Origin: UBA5158 sp040389045
Lineage (GTDB): Bacteria > Pseudomonadota > Gammaproteobacteria > DSM-16500
Assembly (NCBI GenBank): GCA_040389045.1
Contig: JAZKAT010000023.1
Location: 62,001 to 126,000 of the forward strand
Length of the DNA: 64,000 nucleotides
Reading direction: 5' to 3'
The translations under genes and the position numbers were made by a program. The notes under the pieces are model-generated. The model did not search any database and was not told where the DNA came from. It saw nothing but the letters and a program-made list of their open reading frames with translations. Positions within the stretch are counted from its first letter, which is position 1. Each line of letters opens with the position of its first letter. Positions 23,864-33,700 of the stretch are shown here, piece by piece.

Positions 23864-24919
23864 TTAAGGTATCCACTTATATTCTAAACCGCCATCAGCA
23901 AGGTTTGCGGAGGTTACAGGTTTTAAATTTTTGCTAATTGACGCAGCTTGAACAAATGATTCGCGGCTACCATGCAAACTCAAGTCTAAAACAATTTCAT
24001 TCCCTGACACACTACGTAATTGCACTTCACTCACTCCGGTCAATCTTTGTAAGTATTTCATGAGGGATAATAAATCCTCATGTTGTTTGATGCCGGAAAT
24101 GGTTAAGGTCAACTCTGACAAAACATCGCCGGTGGTAATCAAACCATAACGCGTGGCTAACGCATCCGCGACATCGTCGACTACGCCTGAAAAAACATCC
24201 GGTAAACTTTTACCGCTTACATCCCAATTCCAGGTACTCGATCCTAACACCAATTGCCAATGGCTGTTAAAATCATCATGGACTTGTTTGACACTGCCTA
24301 TCAACATGGCGCCGCTATCGTAACGTTGCGAAGCCTGTTGCAAATTGGTGACGATGGGCGTGGTAACATCATTCACTGACACTAACGATAGATCGGTTAC
24401 ATCCATCACGGGAAAAATCATCGGTAAGCCGCGCTGACGTGCGCTTTGTCGCAATAATTTCTGGAAGTCGGTGGAACTATCAATAATATCCAGCGGATGA
24501 TCTGTGGATTGCAATGCCAGCCATACCAAAATAAGCGGGCGGTTCTGGCCCCATGTAGGCGTGCCTGCCTCTTTTAACAATCGATTTATCGCATCTGCGT
24601 CAAAACGCACCAGCATTAAATAAGGTTTGGTTTTGGGAGCATCCACTGGCGAAGAGTAGCTGAATTGTTGCACATACTTATCGGCACGGCTCAAATTCGC
24701 TTTAAGATTGGGATTATTATCCATGACGTGACTGTTACCGCTGACTTTGATAAACACATCTGTTAACGCATCCTGCAGCGCACGTGATTTATCTTTCGAA
24801 TTTTGCGAGGCGACAAACACTTCATCTTGATAAATAGAGTGGACTCTTACCGCGCCCGCAAGTGTAGGGACGCTTATTAATACGAATATCAATAGCCATT
24901 CAACCAAACTACGCATCAT
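23864..24919 (-). CDS. DUF2066 exported protein
   Basis: 351 aa, N-terminal signal segment (LLIFVLISVPTLAGAV), then QDEVFVASQNSKDKSRALQD and VFIKVSGNSHVMDNNPNL, the DUF2066 pattern; YSSPVDAPKTKPYLMLVRFD and a C-terminal VSEVQLRSVSGNEIVLDL domain. Function unknown. In gammaproteobacteria it usually lies between purM and the perM-hda pair; here purM is absent and the gene is first in the run. Confidence 0.82.
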   Translation of the reverse strand: MMRSLVEWLLIFVLISVPTLAGAVRVHSIYQDEVFVASQNSKDKSRALQDALTDVFIKVSGNSHVMDNNPNLKANLSRADKYVQQFSYSSPVDAPKTKPYLMLVRFDADAINRLLKEAGTPTWGQNRPLILVWLALQSTDHPLDIIDSSTDFQKLLRQSARQRGLPMIFPVMDVTDLSLVSVNDVTTPIVTNLQQASQRYDSGAMLIGSVKQVHDDFNSHWQLVLGSSTWNWDVSGKSLPDVFSGVVDDVADALATRYGLITTGDVLSELTLTISGIKQHEDLLSLMKYLQRLTGVSEVQLRSVSGNEIVLDLSLHGSRESFVQAASISKNLKPVTSANLADGGLEYKWIP

Positions 24920-25307
24920 TCACCTTGGCGTTAAATAAACCAGTACGATTATATGCAAAAGTGGGAATGGCGTATACATTCATAGGAAATAATGTGGAAA
25001 ACTAACTTCTCTCACCGGTAACCCCTCACCCGTCGCCTTCGGCGCCACACTCTCTCACCAGGGGAGAGGAAATTTAGTCATGGCGTTTTAGGCGAGGTGA
25101 GAAGAGCCAACAAAACAACAGTTTGTAATTTTTACAACTACTGGCGGTTAACGTTCATTTTCTGACCATAAGTAAGACCCAAGAGGCGGTAACCCTTTGG
25201 TCAGGCTGGCATTTTTTCCAAAAATGTAATATATTCATAGTTAATACGTTCGTTCGAAGCAGTTCAGCAAAGTCCACTTTACGGAGGCAGCATTACTGCT
25301 GAAAACC
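24920..25307. other. intergenic region with dispersed repeat C and the ihfB leader
   Basis: 388 bases between divergent DUF2066 and ihfB genes. At 25007-25070 lies repeat C (ACCCCTCACCCGTCGCCTTC, then CTCTC...GGGGAGAGG), also found at 27691-27743. The rest is the double promoter region; a leader of unknown start runs into ihfB with the unusual translation-initiation structure at 25283-25307. No gene seen. Confidence 0.6.
25283..25307 (+). promoter_or_regulatory. split ribosome-binding site with a spacer hairpin before ihfB
   Basis: A perfect GGAGG (25283-25287) is 20 nt from the ATG, too far for normal initiation. Between them CAGCA-TTAC-TGCTG (25288-25301) forms a five-pair hairpin; folding it leaves a 6-nt AAAACC spacer. 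There is no other Shine-Dalgarno nearer the start. Confidence 0.5.
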
Positions 25308-25646
25308 ATGCTAATTAAATCACAACTCATTGCTCAAATTAGCCAAAAGATGTCTCATCTTCCGGAAAAAGACATTGCCCTTAGCATCAACAGTATTATT
25401 GAACAAATGAGCGAAAAACTCAGCCAGGGTGGTCGTATCGAAATACGCGGCTTTGGCAGTTTTTGTTTGCATTACCGTCCACCCAGGAAAGCGCATAACC
25501 CCAAAACCGGTGAAAAATTAATTACCCAACCCAAATATGCTGTGCACTTCAAACCTGGCAAGGAATTGCGCGAGCATGTTAATAACAGCCGCCACATTGC
25601 ACTACAGGAAGGTGATATTGGCGATTCAGATGAATCAGAAGAATAA
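25308..25646 (+). CDS. ihfB: integration host factor beta subunit
   Basis: 112 aa. HU/IHF fold with the DNA-binding arm: GGRIEIRGFGSFCLHYRPPR, KAHNPKTGEKL and VHFKPGKELREHVNN. The Arg-Gly-Phe-Gly-Ser-Phe-x-Leu-His-Tyr pattern is that of IhfB rather than HU. An acidic tail of about 15 residues (EGDIGDSDESEE) extends past the usual end (94-100 aa). IHF bends DNA at specific sites. A strong terminator follows. Confidence 0.9.
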   Translation: MLIKSQLIAQISQKMSHLPEKDIALSINSIIEQMSEKLSQGGRIEIRGFGSFCLHYRPPRKAHNPKTGEKLITQPKYAVHFKPGKELREHVNNSRHIALQEGDIGDSDESEE

Positions 25647-25660
25647 ACTTTTTGGTTCCA

Positions 25661-25691
25661 AAAAAATGCTGCCTTGGCAGCATTTTTTTTT
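25661..25691 (+). terminator. Rho-independent terminator of ihfB
   Basis: AAAAAATGCTGCC-TT-GGCAGCATTTTTTTTT, starting 15 nt after the ihfB stop: a seven-pair GC-containing stem extended by A-T pairs, then a run of T. Confidence 0.9.
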
Positions 25692-25828
25692 GCGGGATGA
25701 CCAGAAGCGCAAAATTTTAGCGTCTGCTCTACTTAATTTAAAAAATTTATACGTATTTCTCGAAAAATAGTTAAAAAAAATTTTCGATAAGCTATTTATT
25801 TTCAGTTAAAACATAGGCTATGATCAGC

Positions 25829-25931
25829 ACTTGCCATTTTGATTTTCAGCATCCGGACGAAATGTTGAAATGAAGGCCGTCACCAAAGCTCTGTCTAACA
25901 GGCAAGAAAGGTCCCCATAGCGTGGGGACCT
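25829..25931 (+). ncRNA. candidate structured small RNA between ihfB and dcd
   Basis: A -10-like TATGAT (25819-25824) precedes a stretch whose first bases CTTGCC (25830-25835) pair with GGCAAG (25901-25906). Inside is TTTCAGCAT (25844-25852) pairing with ATGTTGAAA (25862-25870) over a GGAC-containing loop; the single G-U pair favours the plus strand. A final stem AGGTCCCC/GGGGACCT (25909-25931) closes it, but no T-run follows on this strand. No known RNA family is recognised and the -35 is weak. Confidence 0.3.
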
Positions 25932-25933
25932 GT
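25905..25933 (-). terminator. probable terminator of dcd
   Basis: Minus-strand stem AGGTCCCC-ACGCTAT-GGGGACCT followed by TTCTTG, about 10 nt after the dcd stop. The T-tract is short, so termination may be partial. Confidence 0.55.
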
Positions 25934-25941
25934 AGACGCAA

Positions 25942-26511
25942 TCAAGCAATAGGTAATGTTACTCCTCGCTGTCCTTGGTATTTTCCCTTTCTATCTTTGT
26001 ACGATGTTTCACATTCTTCATCCGATTCCAGAAATAAAATTTGCGCGACGCCTTCGTTCGCATAAATTTTTGCCGGCAATGGTGTGGTATTGGAAAACTC
26101 TAATGTGATATGGCCTTCCCACTCCGGTTCCAGCGGGGTGACATTCACGATAATACCGCAACGCGCGTAAGTGGACTTGCCCAGGCAGATGACTAATATA
26201 TTACGGGGGATCTTAAAGTATTCAACACTACGGGCCAGCGCAAAAGAATTGGGCGGAATAATACAAACTTCAGAGTTAACATCAACGAAGTTAGCATCAG
26301 TAAAGTTTTTTGGGTCAACAATCGCGGAATTGATATTGGTGAAAATTTTAAATTCCGGCGCGCAGCGCACATCATATCCATAACTCGACGTGCCATGGGA
26401 AATAATTTTCCCCTTATTATCGTCCTGTCGTACCTGAGTAGGCTCAAACGGGAAAATCATATCGTATTGCGCCGCCATGCGACGTATCCATTTGTCCGAC
26501 TTGATTGACAT
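25942..26511 (-). CDS. dcd: dCTP deaminase
   Basis: 189 aa. Signature residues: ISHGTSSYGYDVRCAPEF, ANFVDVNSEVCIIPPNSFAL, RSVEYFKIPRNILVICLGKS, STYARCGIIVNVTPLEPEWE (with the catalytic Glu region) and ANEGVAQILFLESDE. Converts dCTP to dUTP for thymidylate synthesis. Lies 19 nt after apbC, which is the usual neighbour. Confidence 0.97.
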   Translation of the reverse strand: MSIKSDKWIRRMAAQYDMIFPFEPTQVRQDDNKGKIISHGTSSYGYDVRCAPEFKIFTNINSAIVDPKNFTDANFVDVNSEVCIIPPNSFALARSVEYFKIPRNILVICLGKSTYARCGIIVNVTPLEPEWEGHITLEFSNTTPLPAKIYANEGVAQILFLESDEECETSYKDRKGKYQGQRGVTLPIA

Positions 26512-26530
26512 AGTTTAAGCTCCTGTGTTG

Positions 26531-27622
26531 TTAATCGTTGGTCACTACCACTGCTGGAAATACCTGTGAGTAATCTTTTGTTTGTAACGCAAGCTTGGCT
26601 GCTATCCGCCGCGCGGCATTACGATAAATTTGCGCATTGCGACCTAGTGGATCGGCTGCCACGGTTGGTTTACCACTGTCGGCCTGTTCGCGGATTTTAA
26701 TGTCCAGGGGCAACGAACCTAATAAGTCTAAACCATACTGGGCTGCCAGGCGGCTACCACCGCCTTCGCCAAAAATTTTTTCCGCATGGCCGCACTGCGT
26801 GCATACATGTTCACTCATGTTTTCAATAATACCTAACACCGGTATATTCACTTTTTGAAACATTTCATAAGCACGGCGCGCATCCAGTAATGCCAGGTCT
26901 TGCGGCGTGGTAATAATCAACGCGGCGCTCACTGGAATTTTTTGCGCTAGTGTAAGCTGGATATCGCCGGTACCTGGCGGTAAATCCACAATCAAATAAT
27001 CCAAGTCATCCCATTGGGTATCATTCAACAATTGTTGCAATGCCGTACTCACCATAGGGCCACGCCAAATCATCGCCGACTTTTCATCAATCAAATAACC
27101 AATAGACATAGACTGGATACCATGGCTAATGATGGGCATTAATATTTTTAATTCACGGCTACCCTCTGGCAGCTTCGCGCCTAACATAGTCGGCTGGCTA
27201 GGGCCGTAAATATCCGCGTCGAGTATTCCTACACGCGCCCCTTCCTGGGACAGCGCCAGCGCCAAATTCACGGCGGTGGTGGACTTGCCAACGCCACCCT
27301 TGCCGGAGCCCACGGCTATTATATTTCTGATCTGCGGCAACCCTTTCAAGCCGCGTTGGCCTACATGGGGCTGTATTTTGGTACTGATATCAATTTCCAC
27401 TGCCAACCCAAAAGATGCCAGTAATTGTGTTAAATCCGTAGTCAGCTGCTCTTTAATACCCGCTATGGGGTAACCAAAAAGCAGCTTAATTCTAATTGAT
27501 TTGTCATTAATTTCAATAGCTTGAATAACTTTAGCGGCGCTTAGGCTTAACTTTAAGTAAGGGTCTTGGTATTGTTCCAAACGGGCCAAGATATCGTTAC
27601 GCGACACTGTTGTAAAACTCAT
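26531..27622 (-). CDS. apbC: Mrp/ApbC Fe-S cluster carrier ATPase
   Basis: 363 aa. N-terminal MIP18-like (DUF59) domain, then the deviant Walker A AVGSGKGGVGKSTTAVNLAL, ADIYGPSQPTMLG, DLPPGTGDIQLTLAQ, and the C-terminal CxxC (VCTQCGHAEKIFGEGGG) that binds a bridging [4Fe-4S]. It delivers Fe-S clusters to target proteins. Divergent from metG across repeat C and in tandem with dcd. Confidence 0.95.
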   Translation of the reverse strand: MSFTTVSRNDILARLEQYQDPYLKLSLSAAKVIQAIEINDKSIRIKLLFGYPIAGIKEQLTTDLTQLLASFGLAVEIDISTKIQPHVGQRGLKGLPQIRNIIAVGSGKGGVGKSTTAVNLALALSQEGARVGILDADIYGPSQPTMLGAKLPEGSRELKILMPIISHGIQSMSIGYLIDEKSAMIWRGPMVSTALQQLLNDTQWDDLDYLIVDLPPGTGDIQLTLAQKIPVSAALIITTPQDLALLDARRAYEMFQKVNIPVLGIIENMSEHVCTQCGHAEKIFGEGGGSRLAAQYGLDLLGSLPLDIKIREQADSGKPTVAADPLGRNAQIYRNAARRIAAKLALQTKDYSQVFPAVVVTND

Positions 27623-27690
27623 ACGGTTTACCTGTATTTGAGATGCCGCAGTATGCCATGCGTTAATGTGAGTGTCATCTTTGTCTCATC

Positions 27691-27743
27691 TTACCCCTCA
27701 CCCGTCGCCTTCGGCACCACCCTCTCCCACAGGGGGAGAGGTG
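27691..27743. repeat. dispersed repeat C, second copy
   Basis: TTACCCCTCACCCGTCGCCT, then a CTCTCCCACAGGGGGAGAGG inverted repeat. It matches 25007-25070 almost base for base in the first part and lies in the divergent apbC/metG spacer, so it may have inserted into the promoter region. Confidence 0.7.
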
Positions 27744-27810
27744 AAAGTAAAATGCAGCTCTTCAATGAATCAGATATAATCTACGGTTTTGCAGAAAGGC
27801 TTAAACCACC

Positions 27811-29880
27811 ATGCCAGTAAAACGTCAAAAAATTCTCGTCACTAGCGCATTGCCATATGCCAATGGGCCGCTGCATTTGGGGCATATGGTAGGGTATATT
27901 CAAGCCGATACCTGGGTACGCTTTCAAAAAATGCGGGGCAATGCCTGTCTCTATGTTTGCGGCGATGATGCCCACGGCACCCCTATCATGATTCAAGCGG
28001 AAAAATCCGGCGTCACGCCTGAGCAATTGGTTAAAAGCATAGGTGAACAACATCAAGCGGATTTCGCGGATTTTTTAATTGATTTCGATAATTTCTACAC
28101 CACGCATTCCCCGGAAAATCAAACGCTGGTCAATGAAATTTTTGCGCGCCATGTCAAAAAAGATAATATCGTTAAACGCGTTATCAAGCAGGCTTTCGAT
28201 CCTGAAAAAAAGATGTTTTTGCCCGACCGTTTTATTAAAGGTGAATGCCCAAAATGCGGCGCCAAAGATCAGTATGGCGACAATTGCGAAAATTGTGGTG
28301 CAACTTACGCACCAACCGATTTGAAAAATGCTTATTCCACGCTGTCTGGCGCAACACCTATTGAAAAAGAATCGGAACATTATTTTTTCAAATTACAAAA
28401 TTACGAAGAATTGCTGCATCGCTGGACGCGTAGTGGTCATTTACAAGAGGAAGTCACGCACAAATTAGATGAATGGTTTACTGCTGGCTTGAAGGAATGG
28501 GATATATCGCGCGACTCACCTTATTTTGGTTTTAAAATTCCCGGCGAAGACGCCAAGTATTTTTATTGCTGGCTGGATGCACCTATTGGTTACATGGCTA
28601 GCTTTAAAAATCTTTGCGAAAAACGGCCGGACATAAATTTTGATGAATACTGGGGCAAAGACAGCACGGCACAGCTTTACCATTTCATTGGCAAAGATAT
28701 TATTTATTTTCACGCGCTGTTTTGGCCAGCGGTGTTAAATGGCGCAGACTATCGTACTCCGACGGCGATTTTCGCCAATGGCTTTTTAACGATAGACGGC
28801 GCGAAAATGTCTAAATCGCGCGGCACTTTTATTAAAGCGCGCACTTACCTTAAACATTTACCACCGGAATATTTGCGTTATTATTTCGTCGCGAAATTGA
28901 GTAGCCGCATTGAAGACCTGGACATTAACTTTGATGACTTTACCCAGCGCGTTAACGCTGACCTGGTCGGTAAATTTGTTAATATCGCCAGCCGCTGCGC
29001 GAGTTTTATCAATAATAATTTCGCGGGGCAATTGTCCTCGGTCAACGCTGAAACCGCACTTTGTAATGACTTTGCTGCGATAGGTGATTCGCTGGCGGAA
29101 AAATATGAAGACTTGGAATTTTCCCAAGCTATACGCCAGATCATGGCGCTGGCGGATCGTGCCAATCAGTATATCGATGAAAAAAAACCTTGGGCGGTTG
29201 CGAAAGACCCGGCGCGATTAACTGACGTTCAAGACATTTGTACGGTCGGGCTTAATTTGTTTCGGATATTGACGATTTATTTGAAGCCGGTATTGCCGCA
29301 AATGGCTAAAAACATCGAAGATTTTTTAACTATTCCACCACTGACCTGGGATGATAGATTGATGCCGTTGCTAAACCACACTATCAAACCTTTTCAGCCC
29401 TTATCTAAACGTTTAGAGAAAAAAGAGATTGATGCCATGAAAGAAGACTCGCTTGCTGATACTGCAACTACAACAACTACTGATACCGCCACTACACAAA
29501 CTGCCACCGCCGCTACCCCAACTGCTGCACCATCAACTAATGAAGCCATCAAAGATACCATTAGCATTGATGATTTCGCTAAAATTGATTTGCGCATTGT
29601 AAAAATTATCAATGCAGAACAAGTTGAAGGCGCGGAAAAATTATTGAAACTGACCCTGGATTTAGGCGGGGAATCACGGCAGGTTTTTGCCGGTATTAAA
29701 TCCGCTTATCAACCGGAGCAATTGGTTGGCAAATTGACGGTGATGGTTGCTAACCTTGCGCCCCGGCAAATGCGTTTTGGCGAATCACAGGGTATGGTGC
29801 TGGCTGCTGGCCCGGGCGGCAAAGATCTCTGGATTTTAAGTCCTGACACGGGCGCCCAGCCGGGTATGCGGGTCAAATAA
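27811..29880 (+). CDS. metG: methionyl-tRNA synthetase
   Basis: 689 aa, dimeric long form. Class I motifs: GPLHLGHMVGYIQAD (HIGH) and GAKMSKSRGTFI (KMSKS). The zinc knuckle is GECPKCGAKDQYGDNCENC. A Thr/Ala-rich linker of about 30 residues (TATTTTTDTATTQTATAAT) joins the C-terminal tRNA-binding OB domain (IDDFAKIDLRIVKIINAEQV to the end). Charges tRNA-Met. Followed after 2 nt by the RnfB-like gene. Confidence 0.97.
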   Translation: MPVKRQKILVTSALPYANGPLHLGHMVGYIQADTWVRFQKMRGNACLYVCGDDAHGTPIMIQAEKSGVTPEQLVKSIGEQHQADFADFLIDFDNFYTTHSPENQTLVNEIFARHVKKDNIVKRVIKQAFDPEKKMFLPDRFIKGECPKCGAKDQYGDNCENCGATYAPTDLKNAYSTLSGATPIEKESEHYFFKLQNYEELLHRWTRSGHLQEEVTHKLDEWFTAGLKEWDISRDSPYFGFKIPGEDAKYFYCWLDAPIGYMASFKNLCEKRPDINFDEYWGKDSTAQLYHFIGKDIIYFHALFWPAVLNGADYRTPTAIFANGFLTIDGAKMSKSRGTFIKARTYLKHLPPEYLRYYFVAKLSSRIEDLDINFDDFTQRVNADLVGKFVNIASRCASFINNNFAGQLSSVNAETALCNDFAAIGDSLAEKYEDLEFSQAIRQIMALADRANQYIDEKKPWAVAKDPARLTDVQDICTVGLNLFRILTIYLKPVLPQMAKNIEDFLTIPPLTWDDRLMPLLNHTIKPFQPLSKRLEKKEIDAMKEDSLADTATTTTTDTATTQTATAATPTAAPSTNEAIKDTISIDDFAKIDLRIVKIINAEQVEGAEKLLKLTLDLGGESRQVFAGIKSAYQPEQLVGKLTVMVANLAPRQMRFGESQGMVLAAGPGGKDLWILSPDTGAQPGMRVK

Positions 29881-29882
29881 TT

Positions 29883-30515
29883 ATGTCACGCAAGGTTACG
29901 CCGGAACAAATTGATAAGGTGTTGCCCCAAACCCAATGTGGTGAGTGCGGTTATAACGGTTGCCTGCCTTATGCTGCCGCGCTGGCGCATGATAATGCGG
30001 CAATAGATTTATGCCCACCCGGCGGCGTTAAAACCTTGCAGGCCATCGCGCGACTCGTCAATGAAAATCCGCAACCTTATCTTGCTGACATGGCGAAAAA
30101 AGCCAAACCAAAAATGCTGGCGGTGATTCGTGAAGATGAATGTATAGGTTGCACCAAATGTATAGACGCTTGTCCTGTGGATGCCATTTTAGGCAGCGGT
30201 AAATATATGCATACGGTGATTGCGGCGGAATGTACGGGCTGTGAATTATGTGTGGCACCGTGTCCGGTAGATTGTATTGATATGCTGGTGGTTGATGATT
30301 TGCCCGAAGCAGATCGGGTTAGCCAAGCAGATAACGCAAGAATGCGGTTTAATGCGCGGGAGCAGCGGTTGGGGAATAAATCGGCAACCTTGAAGAAAGA
30401 ACATGCTAGCTCTGCGGTGGAACCAACGGTTGCGGATAAAAAAGTGTTGATTGAAGCGGCGGTTTTGCGGGCAAAGCTTAAGAAACAACAGCAGCGCGGT
30501 ATCACGTCTGGTTAA
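29883..30515 (+). CDS. rsxB: RnfB/RsxB-like ferredoxin without the membrane anchor
   Basis: 210 aa. It begins at the 4Fe-4S domain PQTQCGECGYNGCLPYAAAL; the N-terminal membrane helix of canonical RnfB is absent. Two CxxCxxCxxxC clusters follow: CIGCTKCIDACPVDAI and CTGCELCVAPCPVDCID. The last 70 residues are basic (LKKEHA, AKLKKQQQR). No other rnf gene is in the window, so it may act as a soluble electron carrier. In tandem with metG (2 nt). The name follows the family. Confidence 0.85.
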   Translation: MSRKVTPEQIDKVLPQTQCGECGYNGCLPYAAALAHDNAAIDLCPPGGVKTLQAIARLVNENPQPYLADMAKKAKPKMLAVIREDECIGCTKCIDACPVDAILGSGKYMHTVIAAECTGCELCVAPCPVDCIDMLVVDDLPEADRVSQADNARMRFNAREQRLGNKSATLKKEHASSAVEPTVADKKVLIEAAVLRAKLKKQQQRGITSG

Positions 30516-30528
30516 GTATATAACCGCT

Positions 30529-30720
30529 GTCATTCCCGCGTAGGCGGGATCCATTCATGGGAACTACAACAGTGCGTAATACTTGTAATGGATTCCCGCC
30601 TGCGCGGGAATGACAGGAGTGAGCGGGAGTAGGCGGAATGATGGGGGTGAGCGGGAATGCAGGAGTAGGCGGAATGATGGGAGTGAGCGGGAATGACGTG
30701 CGCAATGACGGGTAGGACAA
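30529..30720. repeat. repeat D pair plus decayed tandem copies
   Basis: CATTCCCGCGTAGGCGGGAT (30531-30550) and GGATTCCCGCCTGCGCGGGA (30590-30609) are members of a dispersed palindromic family, also present at 61013-61044. From 30617 to 30715 a 25-45-base unit (GGAGTAGGCGGAATGATGGG with GTGAGCGGGAATG) is repeated about three times with variation. It separates rsxB from the convergent yhdP. Confidence 0.7.
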
Positions 30721-33700
30721 TCAACGCCCCCCACTCGCCTTCTGCCACACCGGATTCGCCCAGGAATTTGTGACAGTGTAATCATAGGAAGTCACTTTCG
30801 ACATTTGCGACGTTACTACTTTATCAACCACTAGTGTTGCAACTCCTACGATAGGGCCACCGGCGAAAGCTGCTACTAATGGTAAGCTGCCAGTGACATG
30901 GGCGTTGACGCCCATATGCAAGTCAAGGTCTTTGGCTACCAAGCCTATGCGTCCTTTGATGGCTATGGCCGCGACCGGGCCTTCAATTCGCATGTTTTCA
31001 GTATAGGCACTGCCATTTCTAAAAGTAAAATCCCCCGTCATGGAATCAAAATTAAAACCCGCCGTGGAATCTTTAGAATTAAAACTTAAATGCCGCGGAA
31101 TCGATGACAAACTAAAAATATTTAATAATTTACCCAAGCCAATTTTAGAATTGGTCGAATCGCTCAAATTAATAATTTTACCTTCGCCAAATTTCACATT
31201 CAAAGTACCACCCAAAGCTCCCAGTGAAGGTGCATAAGGCGGTCCTGGCCAGGCTAAATTAAAATTAAAATTGGCGCTGTCGGCGATCAAATTGGCAGAA
31301 TTAAAGCCCCAATCTTTTAATACTTCGCTAATACGCGGTGTATTAACCGTACCTTGTAATCTGGTACCGCCTGAAGTCCATTGACCGGTTGCGGTTAATT
31401 GCAGCCCGGGTTCATTAATATTTAATTCTTTAAACTCAATGCCATTACCAAAGGGTTGTAAGTTAAGATTCACATGCCCAAATTTCATTTCATCAAAGCT
31501 GGCATTATCAATCGTGAATACCATGGCTGGCAGCGTACGCGGATCAATGCGCGCGGTTTTAGACGCCGCCATTTTCGAATCCAACGTTAAATGATCAAGA
31601 TGTCCGGTAATCGTTGCACCCTCTAAATTAAAGGGCACGGTTAAACTACCGCCAATTTCATTACTACTCATTTGTACATCCCAGGCAGTATTATTCATGC
31701 TCGCATTCACATGCGCATTGTGCAGCGACACATTCATCACGCGCAACACGTTCGCGGATAAATCAATGCCGCGTAATAATTTAAAATTATTCTGCGGTTT
31801 GTTTTTATCATGATTGTTAAAACTGTCAAAATACTTTTCCCATGTTGCCACATCTAATTCTGACGTTTGTCCCGATACTAAAACACCTGGAGCAGTTTGC
31901 CAGTTGGCAGCATTACTCCCTAATTTAATTTCACCGCCATAAAGAGTAAGCTGCTGGTTGTCTTTTTGTAAGGACAAGGCCGCGCTTAATAATTTGGCGT
32001 AGGTTAATTTTATTTTCACATATTTACTTTCATTCAAATCAATGGCTGCCTGAAAAACGGTTGGATCAACGGCCTTTTTCGCATAAGGTGCGGGTAAATT
32101 AATATCAACGCCTTGCAGATTACTGTTAATCAATAACTGGTCGGCACCATGCACCGAGGGTGGCGACAATAGTAACTGGACCTGGTAATCCGTGGCCCCT
32201 TGCACAATATTATTAAAACTTAAATTCAGCCAGTTTTCTAATGTGTTAACGCTAATATTACTCGCCAAAGCAATGTTGATTTGTCCCGACTTATCCGCCG
32301 TAGTGATGTTTATCGTGGCCGGTGCCGCAAAAATTTCACTTTGCATATTACTCGCGGTTAAGCTTTTTTCGGTAAACGTCACCGCGCCAGCTAATTTGTC
32401 TATAATCAATTTCCAGGCTGGCAACCCCATTGAAGCGCTGGTAGTAGTAATAGTACCTAAGACGGTAGCGGTTTCCGGTTTTTTGGCTGGGATAGACAAT
32501 GACAATTTAAGCTGCATGGGGCCCGTCAAGACTACGCCATTAAAATCTTTACCAATGGTTTTTTGCAACGGACTTTGACGAATATAAAGCAAGCCGTTAG
32601 CCAGGTCGGTGTTAATAGTCGTGTTAACATTAACAATCTGCGGCCCCAGATCGCCAATATAAGGTATTTCCCCATGCACATCTTGCACGGGTATATTCAA
32701 TAAAGTCGCGGAATGGATTTCAGCTTTCATCGCACTGCCCGCAAAAATTAATTCACCATTGACATGCGTCAGGTGCGGCCAGTGGGGACCGTAATTAAAA
32801 TCCAGGTCCTTGATTTGCGAATCCACTAAAAATTTTCCATTGTTGGCGGTAAAGGGAAAATCTTTCATATTACCCTGGATGACCGCCGTGCCAGCATTAA
32901 TTTGACCGCTGACAAATGCATTCTTTAACCATACCACCAGATCAGGGTCCATAATTTTCGCCGGTAAATAACTGGCAAGCTTAGCTAAATTATTTATTGC
33001 ATATTTCGCATTGATATTCACTGTAGCTGAGTCATTTTGCGGTATAGAGCCATCCGCTATCACATCTGCAACCAGGTCCGCGTTAGCAATGTGTAAATTC
33101 TTGGTGTTAACCGTAAGAGTGCCCGCATCGTCGCGCGAAAGTTTGATGTCGCCAGTTAAATTGGCTAGCGCTATGGTGCCATCAAAATAATGACTGGCGT
33201 TAAAACTGGTTTTGTTACTGGTAAGGGTAATGCTACCCTCTTTACCATTCCAACTGCCGCTACCGCTAAAATTCTTGATCGCAGGAAATTGCTGCCAGGC
33301 ATCAATATTGAATTTTTGCACTGTGCCGCTGACTGATAAGTGCTGAACATCCTTTAAATCCGCGGGAAGTTGCGCTTGAAAATTCGTGACTTCCCCTTCC
33401 CCGCCCAACTGCAGTAATTGTTTGCGTTGCTCATCGGATAATAATGAAGTCATTAAAATGAAATGCTTAACATCCGCAATGTCAGCGTAATTAAATTTAA
33501 CATTATTTAAAGTTAAATTATCATCCGCGTCACCCGTGGCTTGCACATTAAAATTAGTCGCTGGCCAGAGATGCGCAGGCAAATCCAGGTAAATTTCGTC
33601 CCCCGCGAAAGTCTGCACATTGTTCGCTATCTTCCAGCCTAAATTACCACTGATGCGATTGATCATTTGCGCATTTTTAGTGACGGATGAATATAACTCC

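Noticed and set aside
24961..25075. Possible CRISPR-like or tRNA-like structure in the repeat C copy
   Set aside because: A single palindromic repeat without spacers; no cloverleaf could be drawn. It is a dispersed repeat with one other copy at 27691.
25831..25931. Signal-recognition-particle RNA or RsmY/Z-type RNA
   Set aside because: The conserved SRP loop (GGAAGGAAGCAGCC-like) is absent, and only one loop GGA is present, too few for a CsrA-sponge RNA.
27781..28380. Long minus-strand open frames inside metG
   Set aside because: They are antisense to a complete methionyl-tRNA synthetase with all motifs; no ribosome-binding sites or homology of their own.
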